A stretch of DNA of 6,023 nt from an uncultured Ruminobacter sp. (GTDB taxonomy: Bacteria > Pseudomonadota > Gammaproteobacteria > Enterobacterales > Succinivibrionaceae). The stretch spans positions 1 through 6,023 of the forward strand of contig CAAFXL010000390.1 in the NCBI GenBank assembly GCA_900767005.1. Direction: 5' to 3'. This document shows, piece after piece, positions 1 to 5,944 of this stretch. The notes under the pieces are model-generated. The model was not told the origin of the DNA and ran no database searches. It saw nothing but the letters and a program-made list of their open reading frames with translations. The position numbers and the translations under genes are program-made. Numbering within the stretch: position 1 is the first letter of the stretch; each line of letters opens with the position of its first letter.

Positions 1-75
1 ATCAATTCAGTAATCTTGAAAGTTTTTGGTAGTTGGAAAACCTCCAATTATCAAGGATTGATAGATCTGAAATAA
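1..75 (+). CDS. Possible 3' end of a convergent gene, unrecognised (partial)
   Basis: Reading from the first base, 24 codons stay open to a TAA at 73-75. The encoded tail is INSVILKVFGSWKTSNYQGL followed by IDLK. I do not recognise it. Purines occupy the first codon position in 15 of 24 codons, a coding-like bias, whereas the open frame on the other strand here has only 13 of 28. The gene would converge on xerD, leaving 18 bases between the two stop codons, with a weak inverted repeat at 66-84 around its stop. An open stretch this short is not rare by chance, so the call is tentative. The start lies outside the window. Confidence 0.35.
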   Translation: MNSVILKVFGSWKTSNYQGLIDLK

Positions 76-84
76 CGGATCAGA
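66..84. terminator. Weak inverted repeat between convergent stop codons
   Basis: TCTGA at 66-70 pairs with TCAGA at 80-84 around a 9-base loop. It lies just beyond the xerD stop and overlaps the stop of the possible convergent gene. The stem is short and neither side has a real T tract, so it is a poor terminator at best. It is the only candidate visible at the end of xerD. Confidence 0.2.
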
Positions 85-93
85 GTAGTTTCT

Positions 94-987
94 CTATGAA
101 CGAGGATGACTCTTATTGTATACCTCATGGATTCGCTTACTAACTACATGAGTATAGATTTCTGTAGTATTTAAGCTTGAATGCCCTAATAATTGCTGCA
201 CAGTTGATAGATCTGCATCATTATCAAGTAAGTGAGTCGCAAATGCATGTCTAAAGACGTGAGCTGATGGAAGCGGATTTAAGCCAGCTCTTTTAGCGTA
301 AAACTTAATTCTTAAAAATAAAGTTTGTCTACTAATATGAGTGTCGGTTTTTTCAGAGGGAAATAAGTATTGACCTTTAAAGACAACACCATTTTCTTTA
401 GATTTTTCGATATATTTTTTAAGTAAAGTTAGAGCAACACCAGCAATAGGCACCATTCTCTCCTTTTGCCCCTTCCCCACTACTCTTAAACGCTCTTCAA
501 TAAAATCAATATTAGAGAACTTTAAAGAGATTAACTCTTGGGAACGAAGGCCTGTTGCATAAAGCATCGTCATAAGTGTTTTATCACGTAATTCTAGGTA
601 AATATCTTCATTAGGTTCATGAAGAATTTTTTTCATAGCATCAGTCGATAAGATTTTGGGAATATGATGACCAAGCTTTGGATAATCATAATTAGCAAAG
701 GGATTATCACGTCTAATTCCTTCAATTGTTTGGTATTTAACAAATGATTTAATCGCTGATAATACCAGGTTTACGCTCGTTGATGATAAGTCTCTATCCT
801 TAGTTATTTCTCTAATATATTCACGAATATTATCTTCTGTAAAAGCCTCAAAATTAATATTTTTACCTCTTAAAAATTTTAAGAAGCTAATTAATTGAGT
901 TTTATAAGTTTCAAGTGTTGCTTTAGTTAAACCTAAATCAATTGAAATGTAGTCTAAATAATCATCTATGCCGTTTTTTGAAGCCAT
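94..987 (-). CDS. xerD: Tyrosine site-specific recombinase XerD
   Basis: XerD acts with XerC in the cytoplasm at the chromosomal dif site to resolve chromosome dimers before cell division. The protein has 297 residues, against 298 in E. coli XerD. An N-terminal SAM-like core-binding domain (about 5-95) precedes the catalytic domain (about 108-290). All catalytic residues are visible: R148 (ATGLR), K172 (VVGKGQKER), H243 and R246 (HVFRHAFATHLL), H269 (LLGHS) and nucleophile Y278 (IYTH). The end, SHPRS, is also XerC/XerD-like. HVxRHAFATHLL and the ELRDK and VVGKG stretches favour XerD over XerC. The ATG at 985-987 has AAGG at 995-998, seven bases upstream. The usual dsbC/recJ neighbours are not seen. 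The gene appears to be its own transcription unit, isolated from the lipoprotein gene by the terminator at 1122-1149. A XerC or integrase paralogue is less likely. Confidence 0.93.
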   Translation of the reverse strand: MASKNGIDDYLDYISIDLGLTKATLETYKTQLISFLKFLRGKNINFEAFTEDNIREYIREITKDRDLSSTSVNLVLSAIKSFVKYQTIEGIRRDNPFANYDYPKLGHHIPKILSTDAMKKILHEPNEDIYLELRDKTLMTMLYATGLRSQELISLKFSNIDFIEERLRVVGKGQKERMVPIAGVALTLLKKYIEKSKENGVVFKGQYLFPSEKTDTHISRQTLFLRIKFYAKRAGLNPLPSAHVFRHAFATHLLDNDADLSTVQQLLGHSSLNTTEIYTHVVSKRIHEVYNKSHPRS

Positions 988-1019
988 TCTATAGCCTTAT
1001 AAGTACTTACCTAAAAATC

Positions 1020-1049
1020 ATTATAAACGTTAATCTATTAAAGAATTAA
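1020..1049 (-). promoter_or_regulatory. Candidate sigma70 promoter of xerD
   Basis: On the minus strand a perfect TATAAT lies at 1020-1025. A weak -35, TTAATT (1044-1049), sits 18 bases upstream. Transcription would start near 1013, giving a leader of about 25 bases that includes the AAGG site at 995-998. A separate promoter is expected because a strong terminator at 1122-1149 ends the preceding gene. The -35 matches consensus at only three positions, and AT-rich DNA produces such -10 boxes easily. Confidence 0.45.
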
Positions 1050-1121
1050 GAGTACTAAGATTTTTAGTTAATAATATTTACTTATCTCAAAAAATTAAAA
1101 AATACCTACCCCATATAAATA

Positions 1122-1149
1122 ATAAAAACCCCCGTCAAAGGCGGGGGTT
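1122..1149 (-). terminator. Rho-independent terminator of the lipoprotein gene
   Basis: AACCCCCG (1127-1134) pairs perfectly with CGGGGGTT (1142-1149) around a 7-base loop. On the minus strand the hairpin is followed by a run of T (complement of 1122-1128). It starts about 30 bases after the lipoprotein stop codon. The plus direction has no T tract, so it is directional. Confidence 0.92.
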
Positions 1150-1179
1150 CTTGATTAATGATAAATAATATCTACGATA

Positions 1180-1644
1180 TTACTTGTGTTCCTTAACGTA
1201 AGTTACAGGTTCAGCACCAGAAACATCGATGTAGAAGTCATATAGACCATCTGCTGGAGGAGTAACCTTAACTTCTTCAAACTTTGAGTTTGGATTTAAT
1301 ACTACTGGATCGCCACCAAATTCATAAACACCTGGCTGATCTCTATAACCGAAGTTAGTACCTGGAGTCCAAGCAGAATCAGCGAACTTAAACTTATATG
1401 GAGCCCAGTCTACCTTTAATTCTGCAGTAGCAACGAAAACCTTATCACCAGCTGGCTTGATTAGGTACTTACCCTGAGCAGCCCAGTCGTTCATTTCACC
1501 ACGTAGATAGATTTCTGCACCGAATACATCAGCACCGCCATTAGCAGAACCTGATGATGAACTTGCAGAACTACTATCTGAAGAACAACCTGTTAAAGCT
1601 AAAGCACCTGCAGCAAAAGCAGCTAATAAATATTTCTTAAACAT
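1180..1644 (-). CDS. Small lipoprotein with a CBM48/E-set-like carbohydrate-binding fold
   Basis: The 154-residue product starts MFKKYLLAAFAAGALALTGC, a lipoprotein signal peptide with lipobox LTGC. C20 is the lipidated cysteine, and S21 at +2 favours sorting to the outer membrane. A flexible Ser/Gly/Ala linker (21-38) leads to one beta-rich domain (about 42-150). This contains YLRGEMNDW (46-54), then a PYKFKFADSAW stretch (82-92), NFGY (97-100) and a late LYDFYID strand (134-140). The RGxMNDW pattern followed by KFKFAD resembles the fNgW motif of glycogen- and starch-binding E-set modules (CBM48/CBM20-like) found in pullulanases and related enzymes. No catalytic domain is attached, so a surface role in binding alpha-glucan is my inference. 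An in-frame ATG at 1687-1689 would give a longer protein, but it lies between the -10 and -35 boxes. ATG at 1648-1650 is only 3 bases from AAGGA (1654-1658), while 1642-1644 is 9 bases away, close to the spacing of the neighbouring genes. The gene is monocistronic. Confidence 0.8.
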   Translation of the reverse strand: MFKKYLLAAFAAGALALTGCSSDSSSASSSSGSANGGADVFGAEIYLRGEMNDWAAQGKYLIKPAGDKVFVATAELKVDWAPYKFKFADSAWTPGTNFGYRDQPGVYEFGGDPVVLNPNSKFEEVKVTPPADGLYDFYIDVSGAEPVTYVKEHK

Positions 1645-1653
1645 GTTCATATA

Positions 1654-1658
1654 TCCTT
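1654..1658 (-). promoter_or_regulatory. Ribosome binding site deciding the lipoprotein start
   Basis: AAGGA on the minus strand lies 9 bases before the ATG at 1642-1644 and 3 bases before the ATG at 1648-1650. pilB, pilC and pilD have AAGGA or AGGA at 7-8 bases, so the inner ATG is preferred. The alternative would add only Met-Asn to the signal peptide. Confidence 0.65.
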
Positions 1659-1678
1659 GGTTGATTAATTTTTCTAAG

Positions 1679-1706
1679 ATTATAAACATAAACCCCCACT
1701 TGTTAA
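1679..1706 (-). promoter_or_regulatory. Strong sigma70-type promoter of the lipoprotein gene
   Basis: The -35 box TTAACA (1701-1706, five of six matches) and a perfect -10 TATAAT (1679-1684) are separated by 16 bases. Transcription would begin near 1672, about 28 bases before the chosen ATG. A G-run fills part of the spacer. A 13-base palindrome, CACTT-gtt-AAGTG (1697-1709), overlaps the -35 box and could be an operator. Confidence 0.65.
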
Positions 1707-1721
1707 GTGTTATGTATCACA
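1706..1721 (-). promoter_or_regulatory. Candidate CRP binding site (class II position)
   Basis: The minus strand reads TGTGA, a six-base spacer TACATA, then ACACT. The CRP consensus is TGTGA-N6-TCACA, so the left half is perfect (preceded by AAA, as in strong sites) and the right half matches at three of five bases. The site centre, 1713.5, lies about 41.5 bases upstream of the start predicted from the -10 box, the standard spacing for class II CRP activation. Binding would couple this gene to sugar availability; no binding data exist here. Confidence 0.42.
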
Positions 1722-1841
1722 TTTTTAATAAAAATTAAGTTTCTTGCATAAATTTTTAAAGAAATATTTATCAAATAACCAATTTTTAACAAAAAATTTC
1801 TCTGATATAGCCTTGAAAGATTTAGAAAATTTATATTCTCC

Positions 1842-1873
1842 AAAGAAAAATGGCAGAAAAAACTTCTGCCATT
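1842..1873 (-). terminator. Rho-independent terminator after pilD
   Basis: AATGGCAGAA (1849-1858) pairs perfectly with TTCTGCCATT (1864-1873) around the loop AAAAC. On the minus strand it is followed by TTTTTCTTT. It begins 20 bases after the pilD stop and closes the pil cluster. The 203-base interval from here to the lipoprotein gene otherwise holds only that gene's promoter region and AT-rich filler. Confidence 0.92.
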
Positions 1874-1892
1874 GATGCCTACTTTTAACAAA

Positions 1893-2780
1893 TTAATGAG
1901 TTATTTGGGTTAAATACCAAGCGTTAATTTTTTCGCCAAATACTAACATTACAAATCCTGCAATCGCAATATATGGACCAAAAGCAAATGGAATATTCTT
2001 CTTACGATTAAATAAGAAAATTACGCCAAATATAGCTCCAATTAATGAACTTAATAGAATTAATGCAGGAAGCATATAAACACCAAGCCAAGCACCGATC
2101 ATAGCATATAGTTTAAAATCACCATGACCCATACCTTCTTTTCCTCTAATCAATTTGTAAATGCAATAAATTGACCATGGAACAAAATAACCAAATACGG
2201 CACCATAAATAGCTAAATCAGTAGGAACAAAGATACCACCATTATAGGTATTGCAAATTATACCTAGCCACATAAGTGGGAATACTATTTCATCGGGAAT
2301 AATCTGTTTATCAAAATCAATTCCAGAAATTGCAATTAAGCCCCATACAAAGAATAGAATGGTTACAAGCTTAATTGATGCCCCAAAGTGATAAGTCACA
2401 TATAGAGTAACTAAACCTGTAAATAATTCAACAAGTGGGTATCTCATAGAGATCTTATTCTTACATTCGCTACACTTTCCTCCTAAGAAAATATAACTAA
2501 GTAATGGAATATTTTCCCAAGCTGTAATCTTATGATTACAGTTTGGACAATGAGATCTCGGTACTAATAGATTAAACTTTGGGTGCTTAGGAAGAGGTTT
2601 TTCAGGATGGAAATAATCTTGATATTCATCCTTCCATTCTCTTTCAAGCATTATCGGTAAACGATAGATTACAACGTTTAAGAAACTTCCTACCAATAAT
2701 CCTAAAATTGTCATATAGACATAGAAGAATATCGGCATTTCTCGATACATTGTTACAAAAAAATCAGAAATATAATGCAT
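1893..2780 (-). CDS. pilD: Type IV prepilin peptidase/N-methyltransferase PilD
   Basis: PilD is an inner-membrane aspartic protease that cuts the leader from type IV prepilins (and type II secretion pseudopilins) and methylates the new N-terminus. At 295 residues it is typical in length. The N-terminal methylase domain follows the first membrane segment and shows GSFLNVVIYRLP (31-42). It also has the zinc-type cysteine pairs C78/C81 (HCPNC) and C103/C106 (KCSEC). The peptidase domain is a multi-spanning region from about 112 onward. Its catalytic aspartates are D155 in GIDFDKQIIPDE and D221 in the signature GMGHGDFKL (216-224). FAFGPYIAIAG (265-275) is also conserved. The ATG at 2778-2780 has AGGA (2788-2791) seven bases upstream. 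It is the third gene of pilB-pilC-pilD, separated from pilC by 68 bases containing a hairpin with a T tract. The downstream coaE gene common in other gammaproteobacteria is replaced by the lipoprotein gene. Confidence 0.96.
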   Translation of the reverse strand: MHYISDFFVTMYREMPIFFYVYMTILGLLVGSFLNVVIYRLPIMLEREWKDEYQDYFHPEKPLPKHPKFNLLVPRSHCPNCNHKITAWENIPLLSYIFLGGKCSECKNKISMRYPLVELFTGLVTLYVTYHFGASIKLVTILFFVWGLIAISGIDFDKQIIPDEIVFPLMWLGIICNTYNGGIFVPTDLAIYGAVFGYFVPWSIYCIYKLIRGKEGMGHGDFKLYAMIGAWLGVYMLPALILLSSLIGAIFGVIFLFNRKKNIPFAFGPYIAIAGFVMLVFGEKINAWYLTQITH

Positions 2781-2793
2781 TATATTTTCCTAA

Positions 2794-2832
2794 TAAAAAA
2801 GGGTTCCTTACCTTTTTAGACAAAAGAACCCT
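2794..2832 (-). terminator. Terminator-like hairpin between pilC and pilD
   Basis: On the minus strand AGGGTTC (2826-2832) and GAACCCT (2800-2806) form a perfect 7-bp stem with a 19-base loop, followed by a T tract (complement of 2795-2800). Two further A-T pairs can form inside the stem after one mismatch. It begins 16 bases past the pilC stop and ends just before the pilD ribosome binding site (2788-2791). The large loop makes it weaker than the other terminators, so partial termination or 3'-end protection is plausible. Confidence 0.68.
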
Positions 2833-2848
2833 AATCCTAAATTTAAAA

Positions 2849-4072
2849 TTACTTAATAACACTACCCATTGAGAAGATAGGTAAGTACATTGCGATAACT
2901 AGACCACCGATTACAACGCCTAGGAATACCATGATTAATGGTTCTAGCATTGATGATAAGCCATCTACTGCATCATCAACTTCTTGTTGATAAATACCAG
3001 CAATCTTATTAAGCATAGTATCTAGAGAACCTGCCTGTTCACCAATCATTACCATCTGGTTCATCATTGGAGGGAAGATTTGAGTAGCACGCATTGCAGT
3101 ATTTAATTGCATACCACCTAATACATCCTGACGGATTTCCATAATTGCATTAGTATACTTTGCGTTACCAGCTGCCCCTGCTGCTGAAACTAGAGCTTCA
3201 ACAAGTGGAATACCAGCAGCGAAAGTAGTTGCTAAAGTTGATGCAAATCGTGCTAAACACCCCTTTTCAATAATATGACCAACAATTGGGAATTTTAGTA
3301 ATGACATATCAACGTTATCGTGGAATTTAACATTACGCTTATAACTAAACATAAAGCCCCAACCACCAACGATTAATATTGCTAATACTAAATACCACCA
3401 AGCTTGTAAGAATCTTGAAATTTCAACCACAAACTGAGTGAATGCAGGAAGTTCTGCACCAAAGCCTTGGAAGATTGATTCAAACTGTGGTACTACATAA
3501 ATTAATAGAATACCAGTTACGATTGCTGCAATAATTACCACAACAGTAGGGTACATCATTGCTTTCTTAATCTTAGACTTCAACGCTTCTGACTTTTCAG
3601 CATACGTTGCAATCTGATCATAAATTCTATCTAGAGCACCAGATGCTTCACCAGCTGCAACTAAGTCACAATATAACTTATTGAAATACAATGAATGCTT
3701 TCTTAATGCCATATTGAATGGTGTACCAGCTGATACATCTTCACATACAGTTGAAAGCAACTTACGCATTGCAATCTTATCGTGACTTTGAGCTAGTAAT
3801 TCGATTGATTGAACCAATGGAACACCAGCTGAAATCATTGTTGTAATCTGTCTTGATAATGTTGCGATATCTACAGGCTTAATCTTTGGACCATCACCAA
3901 ATAAATCTTTATGTTCCTTAATTTCAGAAACAACAACATTTTGTTTACGTAGTTCAGTTTTTACAATTTCTGCACTGCGGGCACACATAAAACCGCTAAC
4001 TTTCTTACCTTTGCGATTTGTACCACGCCACTTATAATTGATAAACTGCTTCTTTTTACCAGCACTTGCCAT
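2849..4072 (-). CDS. pilC: Type IV pilus inner-membrane platform protein PilC
   Basis: PilC is the polytopic platform of the type IV pilus. It links the cytoplasmic motor ATPases to pilin subunits leaving the inner membrane. The protein has 407 residues, the usual length, and carries the two T2SSF repeats of the PilC/GspF family, at about 68-190 and 270-392. Each repeat has its characteristic motif: VAAGEASGALDRIYDQIA at 128-145 and MIGEQAGSLDTMLNKIA at 332-348. Membrane segments are visible at about 167-187, 217-235 and 371-393. The basic N-terminus (GKKKQF, RKGKKV) lies in the cytoplasm, and no signal peptide is present. The ATG at 4070-4072 has AAGGA (4081-4085) eight bases upstream. It starts 16 bases after the pilB stop, so pilB and pilC are almost certainly co-transcribed. 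GspF of type II secretion is the alternative, but a lone pilB-pilC-pilD trio without other gsp genes favours PilC. Confidence 0.95.
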   Translation of the reverse strand: MASAGKKKQFINYKWRGTNRKGKKVSGFMCARSAEIVKTELRKQNVVVSEIKEHKDLFGDGPKIKPVDIATLSRQITTMISAGVPLVQSIELLAQSHDKIAMRKLLSTVCEDVSAGTPFNMALRKHSLYFNKLYCDLVAAGEASGALDRIYDQIATYAEKSEALKSKIKKAMMYPTVVVIIAAIVTGILLIYVVPQFESIFQGFGAELPAFTQFVVEISRFLQAWWYLVLAILIVGGWGFMFSYKRNVKFHDNVDMSLLKFPIVGHIIEKGCLARFASTLATTFAAGIPLVEALVSAAGAAGNAKYTNAIMEIRQDVLGGMQLNTAMRATQIFPPMMNQMVMIGEQAGSLDTMLNKIAGIYQQEVDDAVDGLSSMLEPLIMVFLGVVIGGLVIAMYLPIFSMGSVIK

Positions 4073-4088
4073 AACCTAAATCCTTGTA

Positions 4089-5804
4089 TTAGCCCGATGT
4101 TACACGTAAAACTTCCTGTAAGCTCGTGACTCCCTGCGCAACTTTCATTAATCCTGATCTTCTTAAAGGAACCATACCTTCTTCTTCTGCTTGCTTAGCA
4201 ATTTCAATTGAATTTGCTCCTTCCATAATTAGTAATGCAAGCTTTTCAGACATCTTGAATATTTCATAAATACCAACACGTCCTTTATAGCCTGAATTAC
4301 AATGCTCGCATCCTTGGATATTTGGTTTATAAATTTTTAGTCCCTTCTGAATATCTTCTTGAGTATATCCTAATTTGAGTAGTTCTTGCTCTGGTACGTT
4401 ATCAAGAATTTTACATTTCTCACATAATCGACGAGCTAATCGCTGTGCCATGATTAATGTAACTGATGACGCGATGTTAAATGCAGCTACCCCCATGTTT
4501 GATAAACGGGTCAAAGTTTCAGCTGCAGAGTTGGTGTGCAATGTTGATAAAACTAAGTGACCAGTCTGAGCAGCCTTAATTGCAATTTCAGCTGTTTCAA
4601 GGTCACGAATTTCGCCGACCATTATCACATCAGGGTCCTGACGTAAGAATGCTCTTAGGGCACTCGCGAAGGTTAAATCAGCTTTTGGATTAATCTGAAC
4701 CTGATTAATACCATCTAGAATAATTTCAACTGGGTCTTCCGCGGTTGAAATGTTGGTTTCAATAGTATTTAAAATACTTAGACCAGTATATAGAGAAACT
4801 GTCTTACCAGAACCTGTAGGACCGGTTACTAGAATTAGTCCTTGTGGTTTTGATAGAGCTTCAAGATACTTTGCCTTCTGTTCATCTTCAAAACCTAACT
4901 TATCAATGTTAAGTTTTGCAGCTGATGAATCAAGGATACGCATTACGATCTTTTCACCCCAAATGGTTGGTAAGGTGTTAACACGCATATCGATTGACTT
5001 ATTAGGTCCTACCTTAACCTTTAAACGACCATCCTGTGGGGTTCTTGATACGGTGATATCAAGTTTTGACATAACCTTGATACGAGCGGTAATCTTGTTA
5101 GCTAAATCCTTTGAGAAATGCTGAGGTCTAGTAATTTCTTGTAAGATACCATCAATACGGAATCTTATACGATATGAACCATTAAATGGTTCAAAGTGTA
5201 AGTCTGATGCCCCCTTATTAATCGCACTTAATAAAATATTATCAATAAATTTTACAACTGGTGCAGAGTCTTCATCTGGTTCATCACTTGGTTGCTGTTC
5301 TTCTTCAGTTGCCATGTTATCATCAACGGCAGCGATATCAATATCAGCTAAACCAACATCTAAATTACTCATGGCATCCATGAATAATTTCTTCAATACA
5401 TTATTTAGCTTGGTTTCATCAACTAATATAATATCAGTATGCATACCAAATAACACACTGAAATCATCTAATGCAGTTACATTAGTTGGGTCTGACATTG
5501 CTAAATATAAAGTCTTACCTTGGGTATAAACAGGAAGTGCATGATGCTTTAAAATAACTTTTTGGTTTAAATACTTTTCAGGTATTTCAGTTACATCAAA
5601 GTCATCAAGATTTAAATATGGATAACCATATTCTCTTTCGAAGAAATTCTTAATTACATCTGAAGAAACAATACCATTATCCACAACATATGTTATTAAT
5701 GGCTTTTCTTCTAAAGTAGCATTCTTAAGAATTTCATTACCTTTATCAGAAGAAATATATCCCGCTTTTACTAAGCTATAAACTAATCCTGACTCTTTAG
5801 CCAT
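4089..5804 (-). CDS. pilB: Type IV pilus assembly ATPase PilB
   Basis: PilB is the cytoplasmic hexameric ATPase that powers pilus extension through PilC. The protein has 571 residues, normal for the family. An MshEN/T2SSE N-terminal domain (about 1-145) is followed by an acidic linker (160-180, rich in Asp, Glu and Pro) and then the ATPase. The ATPase shows Walker A GPTGSGKT (328-335), the Asp box STAEDPVE (353-360), Walker B with catalytic glutamate PDVIMVGEIRD (391-401, E398), and the His box GHLVLSTLHTN (415-425). Four cysteines, C461/C464 (CEKC) and C499/C502 (CEHC), form the zinc motif typical of PilB and GspE and usually lacking in the retraction ATPase PilT. The ATG at 5802-5804 has AAGGA (5812-5816) seven bases upstream. 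It is the first gene of the pil cluster. The pilin gene often found upstream is not visible in the window. Confidence 0.96.
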   Translation of the reverse strand: MAKESGLVYSLVKAGYISSDKGNEILKNATLEEKPLITYVVDNGIVSSDVIKNFFEREYGYPYLNLDDFDVTEIPEKYLNQKVILKHHALPVYTQGKTLYLAMSDPTNVTALDDFSVLFGMHTDIILVDETKLNNVLKKLFMDAMSNLDVGLADIDIAAVDDNMATEEEQQPSDEPDEDSAPVVKFIDNILLSAINKGASDLHFEPFNGSYRIRFRIDGILQEITRPQHFSKDLANKITARIKVMSKLDITVSRTPQDGRLKVKVGPNKSIDMRVNTLPTIWGEKIVMRILDSSAAKLNIDKLGFEDEQKAKYLEALSKPQGLILVTGPTGSGKTVSLYTGLSILNTIETNISTAEDPVEIILDGINQVQINPKADLTFASALRAFLRQDPDVIMVGEIRDLETAEIAIKAAQTGHLVLSTLHTNSAAETLTRLSNMGVAAFNIASSVTLIMAQRLARRLCEKCKILDNVPEQELLKLGYTQEDIQKGLKIYKPNIQGCEHCNSGYKGRVGIYEIFKMSEKLALLIMEGANSIEIAKQAEEEGMVPLRRSGLMKVAQGVTSLQEVLRVTSG

Positions 5805-5854
5805 GAATTTATCCTTAATAATTCTAATATTAGATTTAATAGTACAATTTGATT

Positions 5855-5884
5855 ATTTTAAAACATGAACTTATATAGTGTAAA
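5855..5884 (-). promoter_or_regulatory. Candidate sigma70 promoter of pilBCD
   Basis: On the minus strand TTTACA (5879-5884) and TAAAAT (5855-5860) each match consensus at five of six positions and are 18 bases apart. Transcription would start near 5848, about 44 bases before the pilB ATG. No sigma54-type GG-N10-GC element, as used by pilin genes in Pseudomonas, is apparent. A 12-bp perfect palindrome lies directly upstream. Confidence 0.5.
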
Positions 5885-5889
5885 CAATT

Positions 5890-5901
5890 CATATTAATAT
5901 G
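5890..5901. promoter_or_regulatory. Perfect 12-bp palindrome upstream of the pilB promoter
   Basis: CATATTAATATG is self-complementary and ends 5 bases from the candidate -35 box, centred about 47 bases before the predicted start. The position suits an activator site or an AT-rich UP-like element. I cannot assign a regulator, and such AT palindromes also arise by chance. Confidence 0.25.
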
Positions 5902-5944
5902 TGTGCCATATCGCAAATTTACAACAGGGCGAACGCATGAAATT

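Noticed and set aside
33..47. GGAGG within the small hairpin TTGGA-TCCAA, as a ribosome binding site for a further minus-strand gene
   Set aside because: No ATG, GTG or TTG follows at a usable distance on the minus strand, and the 5-bp stem lacks a T tract.
10..93. In-frame 28-codon extension after the xerD TAG, ending in TGA at 10-12 (minus strand)
   Set aside because: XerD already has a normal length and end (SHPRS). The extension has poor coding bias, so read-through is not supported.
1011..1067. Inverted repeat CTAAAAATC (1011-1019) and GATTTTTAG (1059-1067) around the xerD promoter
   Set aside because: A 9-bp AT-rich match within about 100 bases of such DNA is expected fairly often by chance, and no further symmetry supports an operator.
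988..1179. A dif-like recombination site near xerD
   Set aside because: No XerC/XerD half-sites resembling the dif consensus around a 6-base centre were seen here or in the other intergenic regions.
1645..1689. Upstream start giving a 169-residue lipoprotein
   Set aside because: The ATG at 1687-1689 lies between the -10 and -35 boxes, so it would not be in the predicted mRNA. The signal peptide is complete from the inner ATG.
1703..1891. 62-codon minus-strand ORF between pilD and the lipoprotein gene
   Set aside because: It is Phe/Ile/Leu/Asn-rich translation of AT-rich DNA. It runs through the pilD terminator and overlaps the lipoprotein promoter and CRP-like site, and its product has no recognisable features.
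4375..5529. Three plus-strand ORFs (4375-4560, 4750-5124, 5314-5529)
   Set aside because: All lie antisense within pilB, which has every expected motif. Their products show no domain and are shadows of pilB codons.
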